A stretch of DNA of 64,000 bases from Mesorhizobium sp. (GCA_019635735.1 JAHBYX010000013.1:32223-96222), one strand, 5' to 3'; shown: positions 46,079 through 55,248, numbered from the stretch's first letter. Notes: generated by a model from the sequence alone, not told the origin. Program-made: numbers and translations.

Positions 46079-46999
46079 TCATGCCCCCGCTGCGAACAGG
46101 CCTCTCGGCCGGAACGCCAGGATGCCCGCCATGACGATGTAGATCAGCATCGATGAAAGTGCGCCGCCGAGGCTGGCGGCGGGGGCCGGGCCGAGAAGTG
46201 CTGCGAGCAATTGTGGCAGGAAGATGCGGCCCATCGTGTCGACCACGCCGACCAGCAGCGCGCCGAGGAAGGCGCCCTTGATCGAGCCGATGCCGCCGAT
46301 GACGATGACGACGAAGGCGAGGATCAGCACCGGCTCGCCCATGCCCACCTGCACGGATTGCAGCGCACCGACCAGCGCCCCGGCGAGACCGGCAAGTGCT
46401 GCGCCCAGCGCGAAGACCACAGTATAGAGCGTGCGGATGTCGACGCCGAGCGCACCGATCATTTCGCGGTCGCTCTCGCCGGCGCGGATGCGCATGCCGA
46501 GCCTGGTTCGCGAGATGAGCAGCCAGAGGCCGACGGCGACCGCGAGACCGACGAGGATGATGGCGAGCCGATAGACGGGATAGAAGACACCGCCGGGAAG
46601 CGCCACCGCGCCGGTGAGCGCAGGCGGGATGTCGAGATAGAGCGGGAAGGAGCCGAACAGCCAGCGCGTGCCTTCGGAGAAGACCAGGATCAGCGCGAAG
46701 GTGGCGAGCACCTGGTCGAGATGATCGCGGTCGTAGAGGCGGCGGATGACGGTGACCTCGACGATCGCGCCGGCGGCCGCGGCCGCCGCGAGGCTGGCGA
46801 CCAGGCCGAGCCAGAACGAGCCGGTCCATGCCGCGACCGCCGCGCAGGCGAAGGCGCCCACCATGTAGAGCGAGCCGTGCGCGAGGTTGATCAGGCCCAT
46901 GACGCCGAAGATCAGCGTCAACCCGGCCGCCATCAGGAAGAGCATGACGCCGAGCTGCAGGCCGTTCAGGAGCTGTTCGATGATGAGGGCTGTGGGCAA
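46079..46999 (-). CDS. livH: ABC transporter permease, LivH class, operon 2
   Basis: About 306 residues and 8 or more helices. LivH markers: I-F-G-V-M-G-L-I-N-L-A-H-G-S, S-R-T-R-L-G-M-R-I-R-A-G-E, D-R-E-M-I-G-A-L-G, and GGIGSIKGAFLGAL. The start is uncertain: a TTG at 46999 fits family length (I-I-E-Q-L-L-N-G-L-Q), while an ATG at 47053 would add 18 residues coded by the repeat element. No ribosome site settles it. Confidence 0.9.
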   Translation of the reverse strand: MPTALIIEQLLNGLQLGVMLFLMAAGLTLIFGVMGLINLAHGSLYMVGAFACAAVAAWTGSFWLGLVASLAAAAAAGAIVEVTVIRRLYDRDHLDQVLATFALILVFSEGTRWLFGSFPLYLDIPPALTGAVALPGGVFYPVYRLAIILVGLAVAVGLWLLISRTRLGMRIRAGESDREMIGALGVDIRTLYTVVFALGAALAGLAGALVGALQSVQVGMGEPVLILAFVVIVIGGIGSIKGAFLGALLVGVVDTMGRIFLPQLLAALLGPAPAASLGGALSSMLIYIVMAGILAFRPRGLFAAGA

Positions 47000-47020
47000 G
47001 GAAAAGTCCGTCGAAAGAGG

Positions 47021-47154
47021 CCCCCTCACCGTCTCGGGCTTCGCCCGAGCCACCTCTCCCCCATTTCATGGGGGCGAGGAGACGCAGCTTCGGCGATTGG
47101 AGACTCCTCTCCCCCGGGCAGGGGGAGAGGTGGCCCGAAGGGCCGGTGAGGGGG
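47021..47154. repeat. GC-rich inverted repeat, copy 5 (binding protein-livH gap, operon 2)
   Basis: Outer arms CCCCCTCACCG and CGGTGAGGGGG, inner segments CCACCTCTCCCCC and GGGGGAGAGGTGG, with small GC hairpins between. Same design as the other copies but a different sub-sequence. Confidence 0.85.
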
Positions 47155-47164
47155 TGATTGGCGA

Positions 47165-48307
47165 CTACATCTTGCACTCTGCCGCGTAGGCGTCCTGGTG
47201 GTCGGTGAAGGAGGTGCCGACGATCTTGTTGGTCAGCGTGCCGTCGGCATCCTTGTAGACCTCGCGGACGTAGAAGTCCTGGATCGGGTGGTTGTTGGTG
47301 TTGAACTTGAACTTGCCGCGCACGGTGTCGAACTGGGCTTCCTTCAGCGCCGCGCGGAACGCGTCAGCGTCCTTGACGCTGGCCTTGGCCTTGGCGGAGA
47401 TCAGAAGGTTGGCTGTGTCATAGGCCTGCGCGGCATAAATCGAGGGCAGGCGATTGTATTCGGCCTTGAAGGCCTCGACGAAAGCCTTGTTGGCGGCATT
47501 GTCGAGGTCCGGCGACCATGACGCCGTGTTCTTGGCGCCGATCGCCGCATCGCCGATGGCGCCCAGCACGTCCTGGCTGAAGGAGAAGCCGGGACCCATG
47601 ACCGGGATGCCGACGCCCGACTGCGCGTACTGCTTCATGAAGGCGATGCCCATGCCGCCGGGCAGGAAGAAGAAGACGGAATCGGCGCCCGAGGCGCGGA
47701 TCTGCGCGATCTCGGCGGCGTAGTCGGTCTGGCCGAGCTGGGTGTAGACCTCGCCGGCCAGCTCGCCCTTGTAGAAGCGCTTGAAGCCGTTGAGCGAATC
47801 GGTGCCGGCCGGATAGTTCGGCGCGAGGATGAACATCTTCTTGATGCCCTGCGTCTGCGCGTAGTTGCCCGCCGCCTCGTGGAAATTGTCGTTCTGGTAG
47901 GCGACGTTGAAATAGTTCTTGTCGCACTTGGCGCCGGCAAGCGGCGACGGCCCGGCATTGGGCGAGAGGTAGAACTTGCCCTGTGCGACGGCATTGGGCA
48001 CGACCGCCATGGCGAGGTTCGACCAGATGATGCCGGTCAGGACGTCGACCTGCTCGGCCTGGATCATCTTGTCGGCGATCTGCACCGCGATCTCGGGCTT
48101 CATCGCATCGTCCTCGACGACGACCGAGATCTCCGCGTCGCCGGCCTTCTTGATCGCCAGCATGAAGCCGTCGCGCGCGTCGACGCCGAGGCCCGCGCCG
48201 CCGCCCGACAGCGTGGTAATCATGCCGATCTTCAGCGGCTCGGCCATCGCGAGGCCGGAGACGCCCAGCGTCAGGCCGAAGGCGATCGTTGCTAGAAGTT
48301 TACCCAT
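47165..48307 (-). CDS. periplasmic substrate-binding protein of liv transporter 2
   Basis: About 380 residues. Signal peptide L-L-A-T-I-A-F-G-L-T-L-G-V to A-M-A-E (about 1-22). Type I periplasmic-binding fold: I-G-M-I-T-T-L-S-G-G-G-A-G-L-G, NAGPSPLAGAKCDKNYF, F-I-L-A-P-N-Y-P-A-G. Its pattern resembles binding proteins for aromatic or amide-like ligands rather than leucine itself, but this is weak evidence. ATG at 48307 follows GGGAG by 8 bases. First gene of operon 2. Confidence 0.9.
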   Translation of the reverse strand: MGKLLATIAFGLTLGVSGLAMAEPLKIGMITTLSGGGAGLGVDARDGFMLAIKKAGDAEISVVVEDDAMKPEIAVQIADKMIQAEQVDVLTGIIWSNLAMAVVPNAVAQGKFYLSPNAGPSPLAGAKCDKNYFNVAYQNDNFHEAAGNYAQTQGIKKMFILAPNYPAGTDSLNGFKRFYKGELAGEVYTQLGQTDYAAEIAQIRASGADSVFFFLPGGMGIAFMKQYAQSGVGIPVMGPGFSFSQDVLGAIGDAAIGAKNTASWSPDLDNAANKAFVEAFKAEYNRLPSIYAAQAYDTANLLISAKAKASVKDADAFRAALKEAQFDTVRGKFKFNTNNHPIQDFYVREVYKDADGTLTNKIVGTSFTDHQDAYAAECKM

Positions 48308-48453
48308 GTCGATACTCCCGTCGTTTCGTTGTCCCGCGGCGGGGCCCCCGCTCGGTCTTTTCGTTCCACGACCGCACTTTCCACAGTTCTGCGAAAACTT
48401 CCACCTCGACATGCGGATCGGGTAAGGGAGATCGAGACGAGGGAGAGCCGCGC

Positions 48454-49278
48454 ATGTTTCTGCACCGCATCGCCGACTGGGACGACGCCTACGCCAACTG
48501 GCCGAACATTCCGCGCAGCGAGCGCTGGCCGGACGGCTGGATCGAACCGGCGAAGGCATTCCGCGAGAGCTGGGCGCAGCGCACGCGGCTCGATGTGCCC
48601 TACGGACCGGCGCCGCGCAACCTGATCGACTTCTACCTGCCCGAGGGGACGCCGAAAGGCCTGGTCGTCTTCGTCCACGGCGGCTACTGGATGCGGCTGG
48701 AGAAGAGCTTCTGGTCGCATCTGGCGGCCGGGCCGCTGGCGCACGGTTATGCGGTGGCGATGCCGTCCTACACGCTCTGCCCCGACATTCGCATCGCGGG
48801 CATCACGGCGGAGGTCGGCAAGGCGATCGAACTGGCGGCCGCGGAGATCGCCGGACCGATCCATCTGACCGGCCATTCGGCCGGCGGGCATCTGGTGACG
48901 CGCATGGCCAGTGCGACGTCGCCGCTGCCCGAGGCGGTGCGGGCGAGGATCGGCAATGTCGTGTCGATCTCGGGCGTCCATGACCTCCGGCCGCTGATGC
49001 GCATCGCCAACAACGAGATCCTGAAGATCGACGAGGCGGAAGCACTGGCGGAAAGCCCGGCGCTGCTGCGGCCGCTGCCGGGCACGCGGCTGACCTGCTG
49101 GGTCGGCGGCAACGAGCGCTCCGAATTCCTGCGCCAGAACGCGTTGCTCGCCTCGATCTGGAAAGGGCTCGGCGCGGCGACGGCTGCCGTCGAGGAGCCG
49201 GACAGGCATCATTTCGACGTGGTCGACGGGCTCATCAGCCCGGACCACCCTCTGACGAAGGCGCTGCTGGCCGACTGA
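48454..49278 (+). CDS. alpha/beta hydrolase, arylformamidase-like
   Basis: About 274 residues. The oxyanion motif H-G-G-Y-W (75-79) is the mark of the kynurenine-formamidase-like branch of the alpha/beta hydrolases. Nucleophile elbow G-H-S-A-G-G with Ser142, and the His in D-R-H-H-F-D near 251. GGGAGAG precedes the ATG. It is divergent from liv operon 2, so the pair recalls the hydrolase fused to liv operon 1. Possible role: hydrolysing an imported formyl- or acyl-amide; not shown. Confidence 0.88.
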   Translation: MFLHRIADWDDAYANWPNIPRSERWPDGWIEPAKAFRESWAQRTRLDVPYGPAPRNLIDFYLPEGTPKGLVVFVHGGYWMRLEKSFWSHLAAGPLAHGYAVAMPSYTLCPDIRIAGITAEVGKAIELAAAEIAGPIHLTGHSAGGHLVTRMASATSPLPEAVRARIGNVVSISGVHDLRPLMRIANNEILKIDEAEALAESPALLRPLPGTRLTCWVGGNERSEFLRQNALLASIWKGLGAATAAVEEPDRHHFDVVDGLISPDHPLTKALLAD

Positions 49279-49284
49279 AGCTGG

Positions 49285-50049
49285 TCAGTCCCGGTAGTTG
49301 GAGCCCTCCTCGTCGAGGATGAGCTTGAGCTGCTCGAGATGCCGCGATGCGGTCGCGACCGGATAAGCGTCCATTTGTGCAGCGACCGTCTCGGCCACCG
49401 CGTCGGACAGGATGCGCAGCGGCCGGCCGGTCCACAGCGCCTTGACGTAGTTCTCGCAGGCGCGCTCGAAATAGTAGAGCCGGTCGAAGGTGTCGGCCAC
49501 CGTCTGGCCGATGACGAGCAGGCCGTGATTGCCCATCACCATGACCTTAACCTTCGGGTCGGTGAAGAGCCTGGCGCAGCGGGTGCCTTCCTCCTCGAAG
49601 GCGAGCCCGCCATAACCCTCGTCGACGACGACGCGGCCGAAAAACATCGCCGCGTTCTGGTCGACCGGCGGCAGGCGCGAATCCGCCAGCGAGGCCAGCA
49701 CGGTGGCGTAGCGCGAATGGACATGCATGGCGCAGCGCGCATGCGGCACCAGCCGGTGCAGCGAGCCGTGCAGGCCCCAGGCGGTGGGGTCGGGCGCGTC
49801 CGGCCGATCCATCGTCTTCGGGTCCTTGGCATCGACCAGGACCAGGTCGCTGGCGCGCACCCGGCTGAAATGCACCATGTTGGGATTGATCAGGAACTGC
49901 GTGCCATCGTCGTTGACGGCGAGCGAGAAATGGTTGGCGACCGCCTCGTGCATGTCGAGCCGCGCCGTCCAGCGCAACGCCGCGGCGAGATCGATGCGCT
50001 CCGCATCATGGGTGATGTTGGCTCCGATGCGGCGGGCGGCGACGTTCAT
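49285..50049 (-). CDS. class II aldolase/adducin family protein
   Basis: About 254 residues. Metal-binding and catalytic pattern of the family: N-H-F-S-L near 44, M-H-V-H-S-R-Y-A-T-V-L (two zinc His) and G-N-H-G-L-L (third His). Such proteins cleave or epimerise sugar phosphates, or act on related hydroxy acids; the exact reaction is unclear. AAGGAG lies 6 bases before the ATG. It converges with the hydrolase 6 bp away, and a possible small RNA lies just upstream on the same strand. Confidence 0.92.
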   Translation of the reverse strand: MNVAARRIGANITHDAERIDLAAALRWTARLDMHEAVANHFSLAVNDDGTQFLINPNMVHFSRVRASDLVLVDAKDPKTMDRPDAPDPTAWGLHGSLHRLVPHARCAMHVHSRYATVLASLADSRLPPVDQNAAMFFGRVVVDEGYGGLAFEEEGTRCARLFTDPKVKVMVMGNHGLLVIGQTVADTFDRLYYFERACENYVKALWTGRPLRILSDAVAETVAAQMDAYPVATASRHLEQLKLILDEEGSNYRD

Positions 50050-50116
50050 GGCTGGCTCCTTGCGGAGCGGCAGGATGCAACGTCTTCGGCAAGGCTGCAA
50101 TCGGGCCCTCAAGACG

Positions 50117-50204
50117 AAAATGGCCGCCACGGTGGAGGGGGGTTCCGTGGCGGCCGTACTCGAAACGATGCGGCAGCCCGGAGAGGGGGGATGAGGCTGC
50201 CGCA
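50117..50204 (-). ncRNA. candidate small RNA with two C-rich (anti-SD-like) hairpin loops
   Basis: On the minus strand two strong stem-loops stand in tandem. The first is GCGGCAGCC / GGCTGCCGC (50170-50203), loop TCATCCCCCCTCTCCG. The second is GGCCGCCACGG / CCGTGGCGGCC (50122-50155), loop AACCCCCCTCCA, followed by ATTTTC. Both loops could pair with ribosome-binding sites. This layout recalls the alphaproteobacterial anti-Shine-Dalgarno RNAs (cuckoo/suhB-like families) as I remember them. A TATACC box at 50216-50211 would start transcription right at the first stem. It may instead be part of the aldolase leader. Confidence 0.5.
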
Positions 50205-50433
50205 GTGTCCGGTATAGGCGGGGGACGAGCCTTCAACCGAACTCGGCGATAATTGCCGATGACCGAGATTTGGGTCCCGGAACGTGGCGATTCAAGGGCA
50301 CGAAGATTACAAGTTTGTAACGAGCGCGTGATTATCGGGGATCGTGGCGCAGTCCTGTCAGGTCCTGACAGCTACCGCCTTGCGCTGCGGCTTTGCGATG
50401 GACCCTGACAAGCCGCCGCGCTATCCCTTCGCC

Positions 50434-53430
50434 ATGAAAAAAGGCGATCATCTCTTCCTCATCGACGGCTCGGGCTACATCTTCCGCGCCTACCATGCGC
50501 TGCCGCCGCTGAACCGGAAGTCCGACGGACTGCCGACAAATGCGGTCCTCGGCTTCTGCAACATGGTGTGGAAGCTGATGCTCGAGGCCCGCAACACCGA
50601 CGTCGGCGTGACGCCCACGCATCTGGCGGTGATCTTCGACTATTCGTCGAAGACGTTCCGCAACGAACTCTATCCCGAATACAAGGCGAACCGGTCAGCG
50701 CCGCCGGAGGATCTTATCCCTCAGTTCGGCCTGATCCGTGAGGCGACCAAGGCCTTCGACCTGCCCTGCGTCGAGATGGAGGGTTTCGAGGCCGACGATC
50801 TCATCGCCACCTACTGCCGGATGGCGCGGGACGCGGGAGCGGACGCCACGATCATCTCCTCCGACAAGGACCTGATGCAGCTCGTCGGTCCGGCGGTGTC
50901 CATGTACGACCCGATGAAGGACAAGCAGATCGGCATCCCCGAAGTCGTCGAGAAATGGGGTGTGCCGCCGGAGAAGATGATCGATCTCCAGGCGCTGACC
51001 GGCGATTCCGTCGACAACGTGCCGGGCGTGCCGGGGATCGGGCCGAAGACCGCCGCACTCCTGCTCGAGCAGTTCGGCGATCTCGACACGCTCCTGACCC
51101 GCGCCGGCGAAATCAAGCAAGAGAAGCGGCGCGAGGCGATCATCGCCAACGCCGAGAAGGCGCGCATCTCGCGCCTGCTGGTGACGCTGAAGGACGACGT
51201 GCCGAATGTCGAGCCGCTGGAGGAGTTCGTGCTCCAGCCGCCGAACGGGCCGAAGCTGATCGCCTTCCTCAAGGCGATGGAATTCACGACGTTGACGCGC
51301 CGCGTGGCCGAGGCGAGCGGCACGGATGCGGCCGAGATCGAGGCCGCCGAGGTGAAGGTGGAGTTCGGCGAGGCGGCGCATGGGCCGGATGTGGGGTCGG
51401 GGGCTGACGCCCTCACCTCCCCCTTGTGGGGAGGTCGCGCTGAAGGCGCGGGTGGGGGTATTGCCGCAACAGCAGCGGGTGTCGCACCCCCACCCCTAAC
51501 CCCTCCCCACAAGGGGGAGGGGGATACCCCCGCCGCCCTCGCCGCCGCGCGCGCGGCGGCTGCCACGAGCACACCCTTCGACGTGAAATCCTATTCCTGC
51601 ATTCGCGACATCGCCGAGCTCTACCGCTGGATGGACGAGGCGCGCGAGGCCGGTGTCGTCGCCTTCGACACCGAGACCACCTCGCTCGACCCGATGCAGG
51701 CGGAGCTGTGCGGCTTCTCGATCGCCACCGCGCCCGGCCGGGCGGCCTATGTGCCGGTAGGACACAAGACCGGCGTCGGCGACCTGCTGGGCGGCGGTCT
51801 GGTCGAGAACCAGATCCCGATCCGCGACGCGCTGGCGGCGCTGAAGCCGCTGCTCGAGGACCCGTCTGTCCTCAAGATCGCGCAGAACCTGAAATACGAC
51901 CTGGTCGTGATGAACCGCCACGGCATCGACGTGAAGCCTTACGACGACACGATGCTGATGTCCTACGTCACCGATGGCGGCACCAATGGCGGCCACGGCA
52001 TGGACGCGCTGTCGGAAAAGTGGCTCGGCCACAAGCCGATCGCGTTCAAGGACGTCAGCGGTTCGGGCAAATCCTTCCAGACCTTCGACATGGTCGCGCT
52101 CGACCAGGCGACCTGCTACGCGGCCGAGGACGCCGACGTAACGCTCAGGCTCTGGCTGGTGCTGAAGCCGCGCCTCGTCGCCAAGGGGCTGGTCTCGGTC
52201 TACGAGCGGCTGGAACGGCCGCTGGTGCCGGTGCTGGCCAACATGGAGCAGCGCGGCATCTCGATCGACCGCCAGATCCTGTCGCGGTTGTCGGGCGAGC
52301 TGGCGCAGGGCGCGGCGCGCATCGAGGACGAGATCTACGCGCTGGTCGGCGAGCGCATAAATATCGGCTCGCCCAAGCAGCTGGGCGACATATTGTTCGG
52401 CCGCATGGGCCTGCCCGGCGGTTCAAAGACCAAGACCGGGCAATGGTCGACCTCTGCCCAGTTGCTCGAGGAACTCGCGGCGGAAGGCCACGAGCTACCG
52501 CGCAAGATCGTCGACTGGCGGCAGCTGACCAAGCTGAAATCGACCTATACCGACGCGCTGCCGGGCTTCGTCAATCCGGAGACGGGCCGCGTGCACACCT
52601 CCTACGCGCTGGCCTCGACCACCACCGGGCGGCTGTCGTCCTCCGATCCGAACCTGCAGAACATTCCGGTGCGCACGGCGGAGGGCCGCAAGATCCGCAC
52701 CGCCTTCGTCGCCGAACCCGGCCACAAGCTGATCTCGGCCGACTACAGCCAGATCGAACTGCGCGTGCTGGCCCATGTCGCCGACATCCCGCAGCTGAAG
52801 CAGGCTTTCGCCGACGGCGCCGACATCCACGCGATCACGGCCTCGGAAATGTTCAACGTGCCGGTCGAGGGCATGCCGTCGGAGATCCGCCGTCGAGCCA
52901 AGGCGATCAATTTCGGCATCATCTACGGGATTTCCGCCTTCGGCCTCGCCAACCAGCTGTCGATCCCGCGCGAGGAGGCCGGCAGCTACATCAAGAAATA
53001 TTTCGAGCGCTTTCCCGGCATCCGCGACTATATCGAGGAGACCAAGGAGTTCGCCCGCCGCGAGGGCTATGTCGAGACCATCTTCGGCCGGCGCATCCAC
53101 TATCCGGAAATCCGCTCGCCCAATCCGTCGGTGCGCGCCTTCAACGAGCGTGCCTCGACCAATGCCAGGCTTCAGGGCACCGCGGCCGACATCATCCGCC
53201 GGACGATGATCCGCATGGACGCCGCACTTGCGAATGCGGGGCTGGACGCCGTGCGCATGCTCTTGCAGGTGCATGACGAGTTGATCTTCGAGGCGCGCGA
53301 GGACGATGTGGAAGGCGCGATCCCGGTCATCCGCGAGGTGATGGAGAACGCGGCGATGCCGGCAGTGTCGATGTCTGTGCCGCTCAACGTCGACGCCCGC
53401 GCCGCACACAACTGGGACGAGGCGCATTGA
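50434..53430 (+). CDS. polA: DNA polymerase I with in-frame repeat insertion
   Basis: About 998 residues from the ATG at 50434 (M-K-K-G-D-H-L-F-L-I-D-G-S-G-Y); earlier in-frame starts at 50344 and 50398 exist but no ribosome site favours them. Domains: 5'-3' exonuclease (1-300), linker, 3'-5' exonuclease (about 385-570) keeping D-T-E-T and D-D-T-M, and polymerase (about 600-998) with S-A-D-Y-S-Q-I-E-L-R, R-R-A-K-A-I-N-F-G-I-I-Y-G and V-H-D-E-L. All active sites are intact. The linker at about 326-364 is encoded by a GC-rich inverted repeat. It repairs and finishes lagging-strand DNA. Confidence 0.96.
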   Translation: MKKGDHLFLIDGSGYIFRAYHALPPLNRKSDGLPTNAVLGFCNMVWKLMLEARNTDVGVTPTHLAVIFDYSSKTFRNELYPEYKANRSAPPEDLIPQFGLIREATKAFDLPCVEMEGFEADDLIATYCRMARDAGADATIISSDKDLMQLVGPAVSMYDPMKDKQIGIPEVVEKWGVPPEKMIDLQALTGDSVDNVPGVPGIGPKTAALLLEQFGDLDTLLTRAGEIKQEKRREAIIANAEKARISRLLVTLKDDVPNVEPLEEFVLQPPNGPKLIAFLKAMEFTTLTRRVAEASGTDAAEIEAAEVKVEFGEAAHGPDVGSGADALTSPLWGGRAEGAGGGIAATAAGVAPPPLTPPHKGEGDTPAALAAARAAAATSTPFDVKSYSCIRDIAELYRWMDEAREAGVVAFDTETTSLDPMQAELCGFSIATAPGRAAYVPVGHKTGVGDLLGGGLVENQIPIRDALAALKPLLEDPSVLKIAQNLKYDLVVMNRHGIDVKPYDDTMLMSYVTDGGTNGGHGMDALSEKWLGHKPIAFKDVSGSGKSFQTFDMVALDQATCYAAEDADVTLRLWLVLKPRLVAKGLVSVYERLERPLVPVLANMEQRGISIDRQILSRLSGELAQGAARIEDEIYALVGERINIGSPKQLGDILFGRMGLPGGSKTKTGQWSTSAQLLEELAAEGHELPRKIVDWRQLTKLKSTYTDALPGFVNPETGRVHTSYALASTTTGRLSSSDPNLQNIPVRTAEGRKIRTAFVAEPGHKLISADYSQIELRVLAHVADIPQLKQAFADGADIHAITASEMFNVPVEGMPSEIRRRAKAINFGIIYGISAFGLANQLSIPREEAGSYIKKYFERFPGIRDYIEETKEFARREGYVETIFGRRIHYPEIRSPNPSVRAFNERASTNARLQGTAADIIRRTMIRMDAALANAGLDAVRMLLQVHDELIFEAREDDVEGAIPVIREVMENAAMPAVSMSVPLNVDARAAHNWDEAH
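51411..51525. repeat. GC-rich inverted repeat, copy 6, inside polA
   Basis: CCTCCCCCTTGTGGGGAGG (51416-51434) and its exact reverse complement (51502-51520), plus inner arms GGGTGGGGGT (51450-51459) and ACCCCCACCC (51486-51495). Same core as copy 4. It is read through in frame, giving S-P-L-W-G-G and P-P-H-K-G-E-G. Confidence 0.9.
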
Positions 53431-53469
53431 GCGCCGTCTTGCGACTAACGGTGATCTGAAGCGTTACCG

Positions 53470-53871
53470 CTACGCGGTTGCCGCGCAGCTCGCGCAGGTG
53501 CCGCGGAACTCGATCACGGCCTTGTTCGGCCTGAAGCCGCTCGCTTCGGCCCAGGCTTCGAGCCGTTCCGTCACGACCGGATCGGTGAACTCCGTCACCT
53601 GCCCGCAGGTCTCGCAGATGGCGAAGCCGGTCATGCCGTGGTCGTGGTGATGATGCCCATGGCAGGCGACGAAGGAGTTGATGCTCTCCAGCCGGTGCAC
53701 GAACCCGCCCTTCATCAGCGTGTCGAGCGCGCGGTAGACCTGGAGGGGTGCGCGGAAGCCGTCTTCGCGCAGCTGGTCGAGCAGCGCATAGGCGCTGAGC
53801 GGGCCTTCAGCCTTTTCGAGCCTGCCGAGCACGAGCGTCTGGTTGCGCGTCAGATCTGTCTTCGTCGCCAT
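53470..53871 (-). CDS. zur: Fur-family zinc-responsive regulator (Zur-like)
   Basis: About 133 residues. Winged helix (L-T-R-N-Q-T-L-V-L, A-P-L-Q-V-Y-R-A-L) and dimerisation half with a His-rich run (C-H-G-H-H-H-H-D-H), C-E-T-C-G and C-A-S-C, the structural zinc site. The His-rich run and spacing match alphaproteobacterial Zur, which represses zinc uptake when zinc is plentiful. ATG at 53871 is preferred (GAAGAG upstream); an ATG at 53886 is possible. No znu genes are within the window. Confidence 0.88.
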   Translation of the reverse strand: MATKTDLTRNQTLVLGRLEKAEGPLSAYALLDQLREDGFRAPLQVYRALDTLMKGGFVHRLESINSFVACHGHHHHDHGMTGFAICETCGQVTEFTDPVVTERLEAWAEASGFRPNKAVIEFRGTCASCAATA

Positions 53872-53952
53872 GCTCTCTTCAACCATTCCCGCCGCGATTT
53901 GTGAAGCGCGATGGGCAAGATATGGGGGCTGCGCCGGCGCAAGCCAAGCCGG

Positions 53953-54633
53953 TCAGGCCCGTGCCATCGCCGCGAGTGCGGCCGGCAGGCCGGCGAGGGA
54001 GCCGATGACGACGTCGGCGCCGATCTCGTCCACGGGGACCGAGGTGTAGCCGCCGCGCACGGCGACGACGGGAATGCCGGCCGCACGTGCGCAACCGACA
54101 TCCGCCAGACTGTCGCCGACCATCACGGCATCCTCCGGTGCGACGCCCAGCCGTTCGAGTGCTGCGAAGATCATGTCCGGCGCCGGCTTCTTCTCCACCA
54201 CGCTGTCGCCGCCGATGACCGCGCCGAGACGGGCGGACAAGCCGAAATGGTCGAGGATGGCTTCGGTCGGCATCTGCGGCTTGTTGGTGACGACGGCCAT
54301 CAGGATGCCCTTCGCCCGAAGCTCGTCGAGGATTTCCAGAACGCCCGGCATCAGCACGGTGAGCACGGTCAGATGATCGGCGTAGATGCCGATCATCGCC
54401 TCGTATTCGCGTTCGAGCCCTTCCGGATCCAGTGGCCGGCCGACGGCGATGAAGGCCCGCTCGACCAGCTTCTTCACCCCGTTGCCGATCATCGACACCA
54501 CGTCGGGCAGCGACAGCGGCCCGAGTCCGTGGCGCATGAGGAGGATGTTGACCGAGGCGTGCAGGTCAGGCGCCGAATCGATCAGCGTCCCGTCGAGATC
54601 GAACAGGACCGCGCGCGGCCAGGTGTCGTTCAC
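53953..54633 (-). CDS. gph: phosphoglycolate phosphatase
   Basis: About 226 residues, HAD superfamily. Motif I D-L-D-G-T-L-I-D-S, cap domain, motif II V-V-T-N-K-P, motif III K-K-P-A-P-D, and motif IV M-V-G-D-S-L-A-D are all intact. It clears 2-phosphoglycolate, for example from DNA repair. GTG at 54633 is chosen: it overlaps the upstream stop (GTGA) and follows AAGGA by about 7 bases; an ATG at 54648 is the alternative. Co-transcribed with the thioredoxin-fold gene. Its neighbour rpe is often linked to gph in bacteria. Confidence 0.92.
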   Translation of the reverse strand: MNDTWPRAVLFDLDGTLIDSAPDLHASVNILLMRHGLGPLSLPDVVSMIGNGVKKLVERAFIAVGRPLDPEGLEREYEAMIGIYADHLTVLTVLMPGVLEILDELRAKGILMAVVTNKPQMPTEAILDHFGLSARLGAVIGGDSVVEKKPAPDMIFAALERLGVAPEDAVMVGDSLADVGCARAAGIPVVAVRGGYTSVPVDEIGADVVIGSLAGLPAALAAMARA

Positions 54634-55187
54634 GCCGCGTCCTTCCATTTGATGGAGCAGCCGATCGACGCGACCTGTTCGCGCGGCCCCTTGCCGGTCC
54701 GCGCGACTTCGACCATCGCTTCGTAGAGGTCGCGGCGCAGGTCGGCGGGGCCAGCCTCCTTGCGGCTGGCGTCGAGGCGGCCGCGGTACTGCAGCTTCAG
54801 ATCCTTGTTGAAGCCGAAGAAGTCGGGCGTGCAGGCCGCGCCATAGGCGCGCGCCACGTCCTGCGTCTCGTCGTAGAGATAGGGGAAGCCGAAACCGTGC
54901 CGACGCGCGAACAGCTTCATGTTGTCGAAGGAATCCTCGGGATAGGTCGTCGCGTCATTGGAACTGATGGCCACGAAGCCGATGCCATGCGCCTCGAGGT
55001 CGGCCGCGTCGCGCACGATGCGGGCGATCACCACCTTCACATAGGGGCAGTGGTTGCAGATGAAGGCGACGACGAGTCCGTTCGGCCCTGCCAGGTCGAA
55101 CAGCCGGTGCGTCCTGCCGTCGATGCCCGGAAGCATCGCGTCGACAGCCGGCCAATCGAAATCGCAGACGGGTGGGATCGCAGCCAT
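54630..55187 (-). CDS. thioredoxin-fold (AhpC/TSA-like) protein
   Basis: About 185 residues. Active-site motif C-N-H-C-P-Y-V-K near 43-50, with a C-x-x-C pair in the position used by thiol oxidoreductases. Then S-S-N-D, Y-P-E-D-S-F, a second site A-A-C-T-P-D-F-F, and R-G-R-L-D-A-S. No signal peptide, so cytosolic. The family is widespread and generally annotated as thioredoxin or redoxin; the partner is unknown. It overlaps gph by four bases (GTGA). Confidence 0.9.
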   Translation of the reverse strand: MAAIPPVCDFDWPAVDAMLPGIDGRTHRLFDLAGPNGLVVAFICNHCPYVKVVIARIVRDAADLEAHGIGFVAISSNDATTYPEDSFDNMKLFARRHGFGFPYLYDETQDVARAYGAACTPDFFGFNKDLKLQYRGRLDASRKEAGPADLRRDLYEAMVEVARTGKGPREQVASIGCSIKWKDAA

Positions 55188-55248
55188 GCAATGTCTCCAA
55201 CGAAGCGGACCGAAGCCGCGGATTGGTGCCCCTTTTTGCGGCGATTTT

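Noticed and set aside
47000..47053. Extended N-terminus of LivH in operon 2.
   Set aside because: The extra 18 codons lie mostly in a repeat element and are not part of the LivH family, though they cannot be excluded as translated.
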